Numbered from the stretch's first letter, positions 7,467-16,934 are shown. The stretch is DNA of 19,779 bases from JBBRYW01 sp038237235 (GCA_038237235.1 JBBRYW010000047.1:1-19779), one strand, 5' to 3'. Made by a program: numbers and translations. The notes: a model not told the origin generated them from the sequence alone.

Positions 7467-8063
7467 ATGCCGACAGTCCCGCTTTCTCGCCGCCAGCTGC
7501 TCGCCGCCGCCGGCGCCGTCCTCGTCGTCCTCGTCGTCCTCGGCCGGCTGCTCGCACAGCACGGAACCGCATCCTCGATCCAAGCTCCGGTGACGCCTCG
7601 GCGTGCGGCCTCCGCCGCCCCATCACCGAGACTGGTGGTGCAGGTCGTAGGCGCGGTCCGCCGGCCAGGCCTCTACCGGCTCCGTCAGGGAGCCCGCGTG
7701 GCCAGCGCTGTCGCGCGCGCCGGCGGGCCGACGCACAAGGCCGATGTCACGCTTGTCAATCTCGCGGCGCCTCTCTCCGACGGGACCCAGGTCGTGGTGC
7801 CCGTTCGGATCCGCGGGGCCGCTCCGGGGATTCCGGCCGCGGCCGGCGGCGCTGGGCTCGGCGCAGCGTCGGGGCCGGTGCACCTGAACAGCGCGACGCT
7901 CGAGCAGCTCGACGCTCTACCCGGGGTTGGCCCGGTGACGGCGCAGAAGATTCTCGACTATCGCAAGGAGTACGGCACGTTCCGTTCTGTTGACGACCTG
8001 GACGCGGTCTCCGGCATCGGCCCGGCGCGCCTCGACCAGCTGCGTGACCTCGTCGCCCCGTGA
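7467..8063 (+). CDS. comEA: ComEA-type DNA-binding protein (SLBB + helix-hairpin-helix)
   Basis: A 198-aa membrane-anchored DNA-binding protein, expected to hold incoming double-stranded DNA outside the membrane for uptake through ComEC. One transmembrane segment lies at about residues 11-30 after a short basic N-terminus. An SLBB domain follows at about 55-115 (VVQVVGAVRRPGLYRL), then a linker and a ComEA-type double helix-hairpin-helix at about 138-198, with LPGVGPVTAQKIL and VSGIGPARLDQL. This is the standard architecture of the family. The ATG follows a -10 box directly and no Shine-Dalgarno is seen, so the transcript is probably leaderless. comEC follows after 146 bp. Whether the organism is competent cannot be told from the window: no pilus or ComFA genes are seen, and comEB is absent. 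Confidence 0.92.
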   Translation: MPTVPLSRRQLLAAAGAVLVVLVVLGRLLAQHGTASSIQAPVTPRRAASAAPSPRLVVQVVGAVRRPGLYRLRQGARVASAVARAGGPTHKADVTLVNLAAPLSDGTQVVVPVRIRGAAPGIPAAAGGAGLGAASGPVHLNSATLEQLDALPGVGPVTAQKILDYRKEYGTFRSVDDLDAVSGIGPARLDQLRDLVAP

Positions 8064-8209
8064 GCCGCGGCCTAGCGGTCCTCGCTGTGGTCAAAGCTCC
8101 GATCCCGGTTGATGCCCGCTCGCCTCGGCCACGACAAGGCGGTGCTCCTCGCTTGCGAGGTCAGGCCCGCGGGACAACGTCCTGTTGCCACTAAAGGAGA
8201 GTTTGGCCG
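8064..8209 (+). other. comEA-comEC intergenic region with small hairpins
   Basis: 146 bp with no credible gene. It contains CCTCG-CTTG-CGAGG (8147-8160), followed by GGAC-AAC-GTCC (8172-8182), then the comEC Shine-Dalgarno AAAGGAGA (8194-8201). Neither hairpin has a T tract, so they are not obvious terminators, and no riboswitch family is recognised. They may mark the 5' leader of a separate comEC transcript. Confidence 0.3.
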
Positions 8210-9661
8210 ATGAGCTTAGAACGTCTCTGGCGGCTGTACCCGCACTGCTTGCCTGCGGCTCTCTGCGCGGGCCTTGCCCTCGCCGACCTGGTCCGTCTGA
8301 CGCGAGGCCCCTCTCTCTGCGTGGCGGCGGGCGGTCTCGCGGTTGCGCTTGCCGGCCGCGGAACAAGCACGCTGCTCATCGGCGCTTCGCTGATCATCCT
8401 TGCAGGCGGCTGGTGGTGGGGCTCGACGCGACTCGACGCGCTCGACTCGAGTGTCCTCACGAGCTACGTGCAGCGAGCCGACCGTATGCGTGTCGTCATC
8501 ACGGGCCCGCCGCGCCGTGGGCAGTTCCAGGTGCGAGCACCTGCGCGGGCGGAGCGCTTCGGTGAGCTTCGGCTGAACGAGCCGATTCTGCTCGAGCTTC
8601 CGCTCGGACGCTCACCTCCTCAGGGGGCGCGGATCAGTCTCGTCGGCGAGGTAAAGCTTCCGCGCGGCCCGGAGAAGGGCTTCGACGAGCGCACCTGGCT
8701 GCGCCGGCAAGGAACCCACGTCGTCATTAGCGGCGGGCCGTGGCGCGTGGTCGGCCGCCGGGGCGGCATCGGGCGTGTCTCGGATCGGCTGCGCGGATGG
8801 CTTCTCGGCTCGAGCACGCCTGGACTCGAAGGCGAGCGGCGTGCGGTCATCGTCGGCGTCGTGCTCGGCGCGGACGAAGGCCTGTCTGAAGGGCTGCGGA
8901 GAAGCTTCCGCGCATCGGGGCTCTACCACCTGCTTGCCGTCTCGGGTCAGAACGTGGCCTTCCTCGCCCTGGGAGTTCTCATGGTCGCGTGGCTTCTCGG
9001 CATTCCGCGCTGGCTGGCGGAGCTCAACGTCCTGGCCGTCATCGCCGCCTACACGTTTGCTGTCGGCTGGCAGCCCTCGGTGGTGCGAGCGGCGGTCGCG
9101 GGTTCGCTCGCCTCGCTCGCATGGCTCGCGGCCCGCCCTCGAGACCGCTGGTACTTCCTGCTGCTCGGGGCGGCGGTGCTGCTCGTCTGGAACCCGTACA
9201 GCTTTCTCGAGCCCGGCTTCCAGTTGTCCTTCGCCGCCGTCATCGCCATCTTCGTTCTCGTCCCGCGCCTGCAGCGGCGACTCGAGGGATATCCGGTGCC
9301 GCGGTCACTGGCGACCCCGCTTGCAATCTCGACTGCGTGCGGCGTGTTGACCGCGCCCGTCCTGCTGCTCCAGTTCGGCAAGGTGCCGGTCTACTCGGTC
9401 GTGAGCAACGCGCTCGTGACGCCGGTGGTGGCGCCGCTGCTGGGCCTGGGCCTCGTCGCGGCTCTGCTCAACCCGGTGCTGCCGAGCGCCGCCGCGGCGC
9501 TCGCGTGGGTGAACGGCTGGTGCGCCGCCTACTTGATCGCGTGTGCACGTGCGGTGGCCGCGTTGCCCTACGCGCAGGTGGGGTCGGCGACGGCGGCCGC
9601 CTGGCTCACGCTCGCGGGCTCGGCCGCCTGGCTCATCGTGAGGCTGAGCCGGGATCCGTAG
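8210..9661 (+). CDS. comEC: ComEC/Rec2-type DNA uptake channel, without the C-terminal metallo-beta-lactamase domain
   Basis: A 483-aa integral membrane protein expected to carry single-stranded DNA across the cytoplasmic membrane. The N-terminus has hydrophobic segments followed by an OB-fold-like region (about residues 85-180). The Competence domain (about 200-460) carries the hallmark stretch GLYHLLAVSGQN (237-248) and GFQLSFAAV (336-344). The protein ends right after the last membrane segments (LIVRLSRDP). Canonical ComEC, such as that of Bacillus subtilis, is roughly 300 residues longer and ends in a metallo-beta-lactamase nuclease domain, which is missing here and not encoded next to it. 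GGAG 10 nt before the ATG supports this start, so this gene has its own ribosome binding site, unlike its neighbours. holA follows after 65 bp. Confidence 0.9.
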   Translation: MSLERLWRLYPHCLPAALCAGLALADLVRLTRGPSLCVAAGGLAVALAGRGTSTLLIGASLIILAGGWWWGSTRLDALDSSVLTSYVQRADRMRVVITGPPRRGQFQVRAPARAERFGELRLNEPILLELPLGRSPPQGARISLVGEVKLPRGPEKGFDERTWLRRQGTHVVISGGPWRVVGRRGGIGRVSDRLRGWLLGSSTPGLEGERRAVIVGVVLGADEGLSEGLRRSFRASGLYHLLAVSGQNVAFLALGVLMVAWLLGIPRWLAELNVLAVIAAYTFAVGWQPSVVRAAVAGSLASLAWLAARPRDRWYFLLLGAAVLLVWNPYSFLEPGFQLSFAAVIAIFVLVPRLQRRLEGYPVPRSLATPLAISTACGVLTAPVLLLQFGKVPVYSVVSNALVTPVVAPLLGLGLVAALLNPVLPSAAAALAWVNGWCAAYLIACARAVAALPYAQVGSATAAAWLTLAGSAAWLIVRLSRDP

Positions 9662-9714
9662 CGCGCGAGAATCGCCCCGAGCGGCGTCTGACGTGATCCC
9701 GACTCCGACATGTC

Positions 9715-9720
9715 TATCCT
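9715..9720 (+). promoter_or_regulatory. holA -10 element, leaderless promoter
   Basis: TATCCT fits the actinobacterial TA-N3-T pattern. Its last base is 7 nt before the GTG at 9727, so the predicted transcription start coincides with the start codon. CTGACG at 9688-9693 is a possible but too distant -35 (21-bp spacer). Confidence 0.45.
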
Positions 9721-9726
9721 GCTCCC

Positions 9727-10722
9727 GTGGCTGCTGCTCTGAAGCCGGTCTACCTCCTGGCTGGCAGCGACCGACCCAAGGTCGAGCGCGCGCTCAAGCG
9801 GTTGCGGGCCCGAGTCGGAGAGAACGCGGTACAGCAAGTGTCCGCGCGCGAAGCGAGTGGGGGCGACGCAGTCGCCGCCTGCAATACGCTCGGTTTGTTC
9901 GCCGACGGCGGCCGGCTCGTCCTGGTCGACGCTGTCGAGACCTGGAAGGCGGCGGACGTCAAGGCGATCGTCGGGTACCTGAAGGATCCGGCACCGACGA
10001 CGGTGCTCGCACTCGCGGCGGCCGAGATCAAGCGCGACGGGCCTCTGGCCAAGGCATGTGCCGTGGCGGGAGAGCTGCTCGTCTACGACGTCTCGAAGCG
10101 CGCGCTTCCGGGATGGGTGGCCTCGCAGTTCGAGCGGCTTGGCGTCTCCGCCGATGCAGCGGCGTGCCGGCTCCTCGTGGAGCTCGTCGGGGACGACGTG
10201 GTCGCGCTCTCGAGCGAGGTCGAGAAGCTGGGTGCCTGGGCCGGCGAAGAGCGAATAGGCGAGCGAGAGGTCGAGCAACTCGTCGTTCTTACGGCCGAGA
10301 CGCCCGGGTGGGCGTTCACGGACGCGTGGGGAAGGCGGGACCGCGGCAGCCTCCTAAACGCCGCCGAGGCGATGCTCGAGCGAGGCGGTGGCTCCCGACG
10401 CGATGAGGTGCCGCGGCTTGCCGGCACGCTCACGGCTCACGTCGCTCGGCTGCGCGAATGTCAGGTCTTTGCCGAGGAGGGCATTCGTCCGCGCGAGGCG
10501 GCCGGCCGGCTCAGGCGCTCGCCCTACTACGTTCAGAAGTTGTTCCAGCAGGCCGAGTCATTCACCGCGGTGGAGCTTCAGAACGCTGCTCTCAGGCTTG
10601 CAGACCTCGACCTTGCCCTGAAGGGCGGGAGCCGGACTTCGGGCGAGCTCGAGCTGGACCGCGCGATCATCGCGATGACCGAAGCGCCCGCCGCGCGAGG
10701 CGCCTCGTCTGCCGATTCCTAG
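9727..10722 (+). CDS. holA: DNA polymerase III subunit delta
   Basis: A 331-aa clamp-loader delta subunit, which opens the beta sliding clamp as part of the DnaX complex at the replication fork. The sequence is weakly conserved, as usual for HolA. It shows the typical opening KPVYLLAGSDRPKVERAL, the segment GLFADGGRLVLVDAVETWK (56-74), the region LVGDDVVALSSEVEKLGAWA (153-172) matching the conserved GxDxxxLxxELEKL block, and a helical C-terminal collar domain. Position after comEC and before rpsT is conserved in Actinobacteria and Firmicutes. The GTG start at 9727 has no Shine-Dalgarno but follows a -10 box. The TAG stop shares a CTAG with the stop codon of the convergent rpsT. Confidence 0.9.
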   Translation: MAAALKPVYLLAGSDRPKVERALKRLRARVGENAVQQVSAREASGGDAVAACNTLGLFADGGRLVLVDAVETWKAADVKAIVGYLKDPAPTTVLALAAAEIKRDGPLAKACAVAGELLVYDVSKRALPGWVASQFERLGVSADAAACRLLVELVGDDVVALSSEVEKLGAWAGEERIGEREVEQLVVLTAETPGWAFTDAWGRRDRGSLLNAAEAMLERGGGSRRDEVPRLAGTLTAHVARLRECQVFAEEGIRPREAAGRLRRSPYYVQKLFQQAESFTAVELQNAALRLADLDLALKGGSRTSGELELDRAIIAMTEAPAARGASSADS

Positions 10723-10979
10723 CGACCGGAGGCGAGCCGGGCGGCCTGCGACTTCTTGCGAGCGGCCGTGTTCCGGTGAAGAGCACCGCTCGAGGATGCC
10801 TTGTCGAGCCAACGAACGAGCTCTCGGTGCTCCGCGGCGACTCTGGTTTCATCGCCCTCGGTCACGGCAGCCTGAAGGCGCCTCGTCAGCGTCTTGACAG
10901 TCGAGCGGTAGCGCAGGTTCTGCAGCCGCTCGCGGGCGGCGCTGCGGACGCGCTTCTCCTGCTGTCTGATGTTCGGCAT
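10719..10979 (-). CDS. rpsT: 30S ribosomal protein S20
   Basis: An 86-aa, Lys/Arg-rich, all-helical protein that binds 16S rRNA in the small subunit. It shows the family features: MPNIRQQEKRVRSAARERL at the N-terminus, the central TVKTLTRRL helix, and ALHRNTAARKKSQAARL near the C-terminus, matching the S20 motif H-x-N-x-A-x-RKKS-x-L. The length is normal. The ATG at 10979 has no Shine-Dalgarno; instead a GC-rich hairpin lies 11-25 nt upstream, near the predicted 5' end of the mRNA. It runs opposite to holA and murJ. Its stop codon overlaps that of holA. Confidence 0.96.
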   Translation of the reverse strand: MPNIRQQEKRVRSAARERLQNLRYRSTVKTLTRRLQAAVTEGDETRVAAEHRELVRWLDKASSSGALHRNTAARKKSQAARLASGR

Positions 10980-10990
10980 AGCGTGAAAAT

Positions 10991-11017
10991 GCCCGCGGAG
11001 CGGGCCTGGCGATCCTA
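10991..11017 (-). promoter_or_regulatory. rpsT promoter -10 and 5'-terminal hairpin
   Basis: On the minus strand TAGGAT (11017-11012) fits TA-N3-T and predicts a start near 11005. The RNA would then begin with GCCCGC-TCC-GCGGGC (11005-10991), a 6-bp stem, followed by ATTTTCACGCT and the rpsT ATG. The hairpin has only a short T run and lies too close to the start to be a normal terminator. It may stabilise the 5' end or serve in S20 autoregulation. No -35 is evident. Confidence 0.4.
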
Positions 11018-11145
11018 GCAGAGAGATGTTCTCGGCTCCCGAGCGAAACCTCTCGTTCCCTGGCTCAGGGGCCTCCCAACCTCCTCCCCGCTGCTGACGC
11101 TATCGGGGAGACTCATACGCGTGGCGCACAGAAGTGCGCCTGGTG
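11018..11145. other. Stem-loop-rich rpsT-murJ intergenic region
   Basis: Most of the 228-bp gap between the divergent rpsT and murJ has no credible gene. It contains consecutive dyads: CTCGG-CTC-CCGAG (11031-11043), CCCTG-GCT-CAGGG (11058-11070), CTCCCCG-N13-CGGGGAG (11084-11110) and GGCGCAC-AGAA-GTGCGCC (11123-11140). None has a T tract on either strand. It may be a structured RNA or a complex control region. No known RNA family is recognised. Confidence 0.35.
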
Positions 11146-11151
11146 TGTAAT
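11146..11151 (+). promoter_or_regulatory. Possible murJ -10 element
   Basis: TGTAAT matches TATAAT at 5 of 6 positions and predicts a start near 11158, giving a leader of about 50 nt before the murJ ATG. No -35 is seen at the proper distance; that place is taken by the stem GGCGCAC/GTGCGCC (11123-11140). Confidence 0.35.
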
Positions 11152-11207
11152 AGCGAAAGCGCACTCGCCAGACGTGGCCTCCAGGCTCGCCCGCGGACCC
11201 GCCTCCT

Positions 11208-12797
11208 ATGCTCCCCTTCGTGCCCGAACGCGGGAAGCAGAGGCGCCGCCTTGCCTGGTCGACGGCGATCTTCTCGCTTGCCACCGGACTCTCTCGGGTA
11301 CTCGGGCTCCTGCGCGAGATCCTCGCCGCGTACTACTTCGGCAGCAAGGGCCGCATCAATGCTTTCACCATCGCGTTCCAGGTGCCGAATCTCGTCCGCG
11401 CCCTTGTCGCGGACGCGGCTCTCTCCGCTGCGTTCGTCCCCGTCTTCAGCGAGCTGCTCGAGAAGGAAGGGCGCAAACGCGCGTGGCGAGTCGCTTCAAG
11501 CCTTCTCTGGCTGATGCTGCTCGGGCTCGGCGCGCTCACGGCACTCCTGATCGTACTGGCGCCCTGGGTGATCGCGCCGTTCGGAAACGTGGGCGGCGAC
11601 CCCCGTCTCGCGGTCGGCCTTTCGCGCGTGCTCTTCCCGATCGTCGTCCTGCTTGGGCTCACGGGCATCGTCGTCGGCATTCTCAACACCTACGAGGAGT
11701 TCTCGATTCCCGCGCTCACCCCGGTCTTCTGGAACCTGGCCATCATCGCGGGGCTCGTGCTCGGGGTACCCCGGGCCCACACGATCGACGCGAAGCTCTA
11801 CGTCTACGCCGTCTCGATTGTCGTCGGCACCTTCGTTCAACTGCTTCTACCGCTGCCGTGGCTCAGAGGGTTGGGCGGTCGCCTGGAGCTCGTCCTCGAC
11901 TGGCGCGATCCGGCGGTCCGACGGGTCTTCGCGCTGATGATCCCGGTCGCGCTCGGTCTGGGCCTGATCAACTTCAACGCCGTCGTCGACTCGGTCTTCG
12001 CCTCGCGGCTGATCGACCCGAATCTCGCCCCCAAGGCGATCGACTACGCCTTCCGCATCTACATGCTGCCCCAAGGCATTTTCTCGGTCGCGATCACGAC
12101 CGTCCTGTTCCCCTCGCTCGCTCGTCTCGCCGCGCAAGGTGACGACGAGGGGTTCCGCCATACCGTCGCGCTCGGTCTCCGGCAGATGGCCTTTCTTCTC
12201 ATTCCGGCAAGTGTTGCCTCGGCCGTCCTCGCCGAGCCGATCGTGCGGCTGATCTACGAGCGTGGGCGCTTCACGCCGGATCAGACGATCGTCGTCGCGG
12301 GAGCGCTCGCCGCCTTCTCCGCGGGGCTCATCTTCAACGGCGCGATGCTGATGCTGAACCGCGCCTTCTTCAGCCTGCAGTCAAACTGGATCCCGACGTC
12401 GGTCGCGCTCGGCAACCTGGCGCTGAACGCGGTGCTCGATGCTCTGTTCTACCGCTTCGGTGTCTGGGGGATCCCGCTGGCGACGGCGGTCGTCAACATG
12501 GCCGGAACCGTCGCGCTCGCCTGGCTGCTCCGCCGGCGGCTCGGACGGATCGAGCTCGCCCAGACCATCGGGGCGGCGCTGAGGATCGTCTCCGCCGCAG
12601 GCGGCCTCGCTGCGGCGAGCTACATCGTCTGGCGGTCGCTGGACGAGCTGCTCGGACGCTCCTTCGGCGGGCAGGCCGCCTCGCTCGGCACGGCGCTCGT
12701 CGCCGGAGCCGCGGTCTACCTTCTTTCCTGCCGTATCCTGGGTGTTCGAGAGCTCGGCGCACTGCTTTCCTTGCGAGCTCGCTTCCGCAGCAGCTGA
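11208..12797 (+). CDS. murJ: Lipid II flippase MurJ (MviN family)
   Basis: A 529-aa polytopic membrane protein of the MOP superfamily with about 14 hydrophobic segments. It moves the peptidoglycan precursor lipid II from the inner to the outer face of the cytoplasmic membrane. Family features: GLSRVLGLLREILAAYYFG near the N-terminus, the conserved block with VPNLVRALVADAALSAAFVP, and later IYERGRFTPDQT (canonical form ExGxFxxxxT). The ATG at 11208 is the first start after an in-frame TAG at 11151. No Shine-Dalgarno precedes it. lepA follows 7 nt after its stop, suggesting cotranscription. murJ beside rpsT is a neighbourhood known from some Proteobacteria; here it sits inside the actinobacterial/Firmicute rpsT-lepA string. 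Confidence 0.92.
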   Translation: MLPFVPERGKQRRRLAWSTAIFSLATGLSRVLGLLREILAAYYFGSKGRINAFTIAFQVPNLVRALVADAALSAAFVPVFSELLEKEGRKRAWRVASSLLWLMLLGLGALTALLIVLAPWVIAPFGNVGGDPRLAVGLSRVLFPIVVLLGLTGIVVGILNTYEEFSIPALTPVFWNLAIIAGLVLGVPRAHTIDAKLYVYAVSIVVGTFVQLLLPLPWLRGLGGRLELVLDWRDPAVRRVFALMIPVALGLGLINFNAVVDSVFASRLIDPNLAPKAIDYAFRIYMLPQGIFSVAITTVLFPSLARLAAQGDDEGFRHTVALGLRQMAFLLIPASVASAVLAEPIVRLIYERGRFTPDQTIVVAGALAAFSAGLIFNGAMLMLNRAFFSLQSNWIPTSVALGNLALNAVLDALFYRFGVWGIPLATAVVNMAGTVALAWLLRRRLGRIELAQTIGAALRIVSAAGGLAAASYIVWRSLDELLGRSFGGQAASLGTALVAGAAVYLLSCRILGVRELGALLSLRARFRSS

Positions 12798-12804
12798 TCT
12801 TCGC

Positions 12805-14588
<1,784 letters not shown>

Positions 14589-14592
<4 letters not shown>

Positions 14593-15815
14593 TGCCTTTC
14601 GGCTCGGTTCATCATGCGACCAGTTTTCTCTTGCCACACGAGCGCTCGCCCGTTCCGGCGCCGTCGTCGCCGGGGCTGCGCTCTTCGAACGTCCGCCACC
14701 TCTACCTGCATCTGCCCTTCTGCGCGCACCGCTGCGGCTACTGCGACTTCGTCACGGTGGTGGGCCGTGCGGGTCAGCACGCCGCCTACGTCGACGCCCT
14801 GCTGACCGAGCTCGAGCTCGAGCGGGCGGTTCTCTCCGACCCGCTCGAGACCATCTTCCTCGGCGGAGGGACGCCGACGTTCACCGAGTACGATGCGCTC
14901 GCTCGTCTGCTTGCCGCGTTGCCCGCCGCCCGCGAGGTCACCGTGGAGGCGAACCCGGAGACGGTCACGCCGGAGCTCGTGAGGCGCCTTCGCGAAGCCG
15001 GGGTGACGCGCGTCTCGCTCGGAGCCCAGAGCTTCGACCCCCGGCTTCTGGCGGTGCTCGAGCGACGGGCGAGCCTCGATGTCGTCCGGCGGGCTTTCTA
15101 CGATCTCCGTGATGCCAACTTCGACAACATCTCGCTCGATCTCATCTACGGGATCCCGGGTCAGAGCCCCGCCGACCTCGACCGTGACCTGAGCGAGGCG
15201 CTCGCTCTCGAGCCGGAGCACGTTTCCTGCTACGAGCTCGAGGCGAAAGGGGGAACGCGGTTCACCTACCGCTACGCCGGCGAGCTTTCGCGTCAGGCTG
15301 ACGCCATGGAGGACTACCTCGAGCGGGTCGTCGAGCGGCTGACCGGCGCCGGGTACCGCTGGTACGAGACATCCAACTTCTGCCGCCCTCGTTCAAAGGC
15401 GGGAGAGCGAGACCTGCGTGCGCACCACAATCTCGCCTACTGGCGCGGACGCGACTACCTCGGTCTCGGCGTTGGTGCCGTCTCGACCGTCGGCTCGGAC
15501 CGGTGGCGTAACACGTCCCGCCTCGCGGTCTACCTGGGCAAGCTCGGCTCCGGGCAGCGTCCCTCGCGCGATGTCGAGCCTCTCGACCACGAGGTTCGGC
15601 AGCGCGAGCGAGTGATGCTCGGCCTGCGACTCGACGAGGCACTCGTCCTCTCGCACAGCGATCGCAGCGTCGACCGCGCCGCGCTTGCCCGGCTCGAGCG
15701 GCTCGGCCTGACGCGGCTCGAGCCAGCCGGCCACGCGGGCGGGAGTGAGCGCCTTCGCCTGACGCGACGAGGCCGTTTCCTCGGCGGCGGCGTCACGGTC
15801 GAATTGCTCAGGTAG
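14589..15815 (+). CDS. hemW: Radical SAM heme chaperone HemW
   Basis: A 408-aa radical SAM protein related to coproporphyrinogen dehydrogenase. HemW binds heme and hands it to target proteins. The cluster motif is C45-x3-C49-x2-C52 followed by DF (CGYCDF), the HemW form; true HemN has a further Cys in this place. Other marks are LGGGTPT, EANPE, SLGAQSFD and HHNLAYWRGRDYLGLG. GVGAVS replaces the usual G-x-GAHS, so a commonly conserved His is Val. The start at 14589 (ATGATG) overlaps the lepA stop as ATGA and has GGGAG (14578-14582) 6 nt upstream. This gives about 35 extra residues before NVRHLYLHLPFC compared with typical HemW. The gene lies between lepA and hrcA, as in Bacillus. Confidence 0.92.
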
Positions 15816-15861
15816 CCGGATAGGCGGGGCGCGCGCCGCGGCCGAGAGCCGGAGCGCACCG

Positions 15862-15867
15862 TAAAGT
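15862..15867 (+). promoter_or_regulatory. Possible hrcA -10 element
   Basis: TAAAGT fits TA-N3-T and predicts a start near 15874, only about 9 nt before the hrcA GTG at 15883. No -35 is seen. No CIRCE inverted repeat (TTAGCACTC-N9-GAGTGCTAA) lies in the 67-bp gap after hemW. Confidence 0.35.
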
Positions 15868-15882
15868 TCCTGCAGAGCCCAA

Positions 15883-16914
15883 GTGAGGGACTTCGAGCCA
15901 CCCACCCGCCAGAGCGAGATCCTGCGCCTCGTCGTGGAGGAGTACGTCGCCACGGGTCAGCCGGTCGGCTCCAAGCACCTGGTCGAGCGCTCTGGTCTCG
16001 GGATCTCGCCGTCGACCGTGCGACACGAGCTCGCCGAGCTCGAGCGGCTCGAGCTGCTCACGCACCCGCACACCTCAGCCGGGCGGGTGCCGACCGAGCG
16101 GGGATACCGACTGTACGTCAAAGGCCTTCTCGCGCACCTCGAGCCGCGACCGGCGGCGTTCCCGCTCGACCTGATGAGCGTGCGAAGCGAGGTCGAGGCT
16201 GCGCTTCGGGCGACCACTGAGATGCTGTCGCAGGTCACGCACCAGCTTGCGCTCGTGTCGGCGCCGCCCCTCGAGACGGCGGCGGTGCGCCACGTCGAGG
16301 TGCTGCCGCTGCAGCCGCAGGTCATCGTGGTCGTCGTGATCACGTCGACGGGCGGGGTCACCAAGCGCGTCGTCACCTTCTCGGACGCGGTCGACGCGGG
16401 TCTCGCCAAGTGGGCGGCCGAGTACCTGAACGAGCGCGTCGCGGGCCTGCAGCTCGGCACGCACATGCTTCGCCAGCGCCTCGAGGATCCGGGTCTCTCC
16501 GCGTCCGAGCGAGCGTTCCTGCAGCTGCTTCGGCCCGCCTTCACCGAGGCTCTCGGGGAGGAGCGGCTCTATGTGGGCGGGGCCGCGTCACTCCTCGATG
16601 AGGCGCGAACGGAGGACCTCGGCGCCTACCGTCGACTCCTCGAGTCGCTCGAGCAGCGCGCCGTCCTGCTGCAGTTGCTGCAGCGAGCGCTCGGGCCGGG
16701 CCGGCCGTTCGTCCGCGTGGGAGACGAGCTCGCACACCCCGGCCTCGAGGCCGTCGCGCTCGTCGGCGCACCCTACGGGCCGGCCCACCGGCCTCTTGGC
16801 GCAGTCAGCCTGCTCGGCCCCGTTCGGATGGACTACGACAAGGCGATCCGAACGGTGTGCGCCGCGGCGCACGAGCTCTCTCGTTTCGTGGCGGAGGTCT
16901 ACGACGAGAATTGA
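15883..16914 (+). CDS. hrcA: Heat-inducible transcription repressor HrcA
   Basis: A 343-aa repressor of chaperone genes, which classically binds the CIRCE operator and is kept active by GroEL. The N-terminal winged helix covers about residues 7-75: RQSEILRLVVEEYVATGQPV, then GISPSTVRHELAELERLELL, the recognition region, and SAGRVPTERGYRLYV. The rest is the HrcA dimerisation and inserted domain, ending in GPVRMDYDKAIRTVCAAAHELS, a conserved block. The GTG at 15883 gives the usual N-terminus; there is no Shine-Dalgarno. No CIRCE sequence is visible here or upstream of dnaJ, so its targets are probably elsewhere (groES/groEL). A GC-rich hairpin follows the stop codon. Confidence 0.95.
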   Translation: MRDFEPPTRQSEILRLVVEEYVATGQPVGSKHLVERSGLGISPSTVRHELAELERLELLTHPHTSAGRVPTERGYRLYVKGLLAHLEPRPAAFPLDLMSVRSEVEAALRATTEMLSQVTHQLALVSAPPLETAAVRHVEVLPLQPQVIVVVVITSTGGVTKRVVTFSDAVDAGLAKWAAEYLNERVAGLQLGTHMLRQRLEDPGLSASERAFLQLLRPAFTEALGEERLYVGGAASLLDEARTEDLGAYRRLLESLEQRAVLLQLLQRALGPGRPFVRVGDELAHPGLEAVALVGAPYGPAHRPLGAVSLLGPVRMDYDKAIRTVCAAAHELSRFVAEVYDEN

Positions 16915-16918
16915 CGGC

Positions 16919-16934
16919 CGGCGGTTCCCCGCCG
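16919..16934 (+). terminator. GC-rich stem-loop right after hrcA
   Basis: CGGCGG-TTCC-CCGCCG (16919-16934) begins 5 nt after the hrcA stop codon. It has no T tract, so as an intrinsic terminator it would be weak. It may mark a transcript end or protect the 3' end. The rest of the 220-bp gap up to dnaJ shows a strong but apparently orphan Shine-Dalgarno (16961-16968) and the dnaJ -10 element. Confidence 0.3.

Noticed and set aside
7368..7583. Upstream extension of the secreted-protein gene to 7583
   Set aside because: It would overlap comEA and bury the signal peptide. The ATG at 7367 has GGAG at proper spacing and starts the signal peptide.
11015..11284. Minus-strand frame of 89 codons in the rpsT-murJ gap
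   Set aside because: It overlaps the murJ start and reads through the stem-loops; the translation has no domain character and no start signal.
12742..12804. Longer LepA start overlapping murJ
   Set aside because: It would add 21 residues not found in LepA. GTG at 12805 gives the conserved N-terminus immediately before the first GTPase motif.
15816..15882. CIRCE operator before hrcA
   Set aside because: Looked for TTAGCACTC-N9-GAGTGCTAA or a close variant here and in 16915-17134; none seen.
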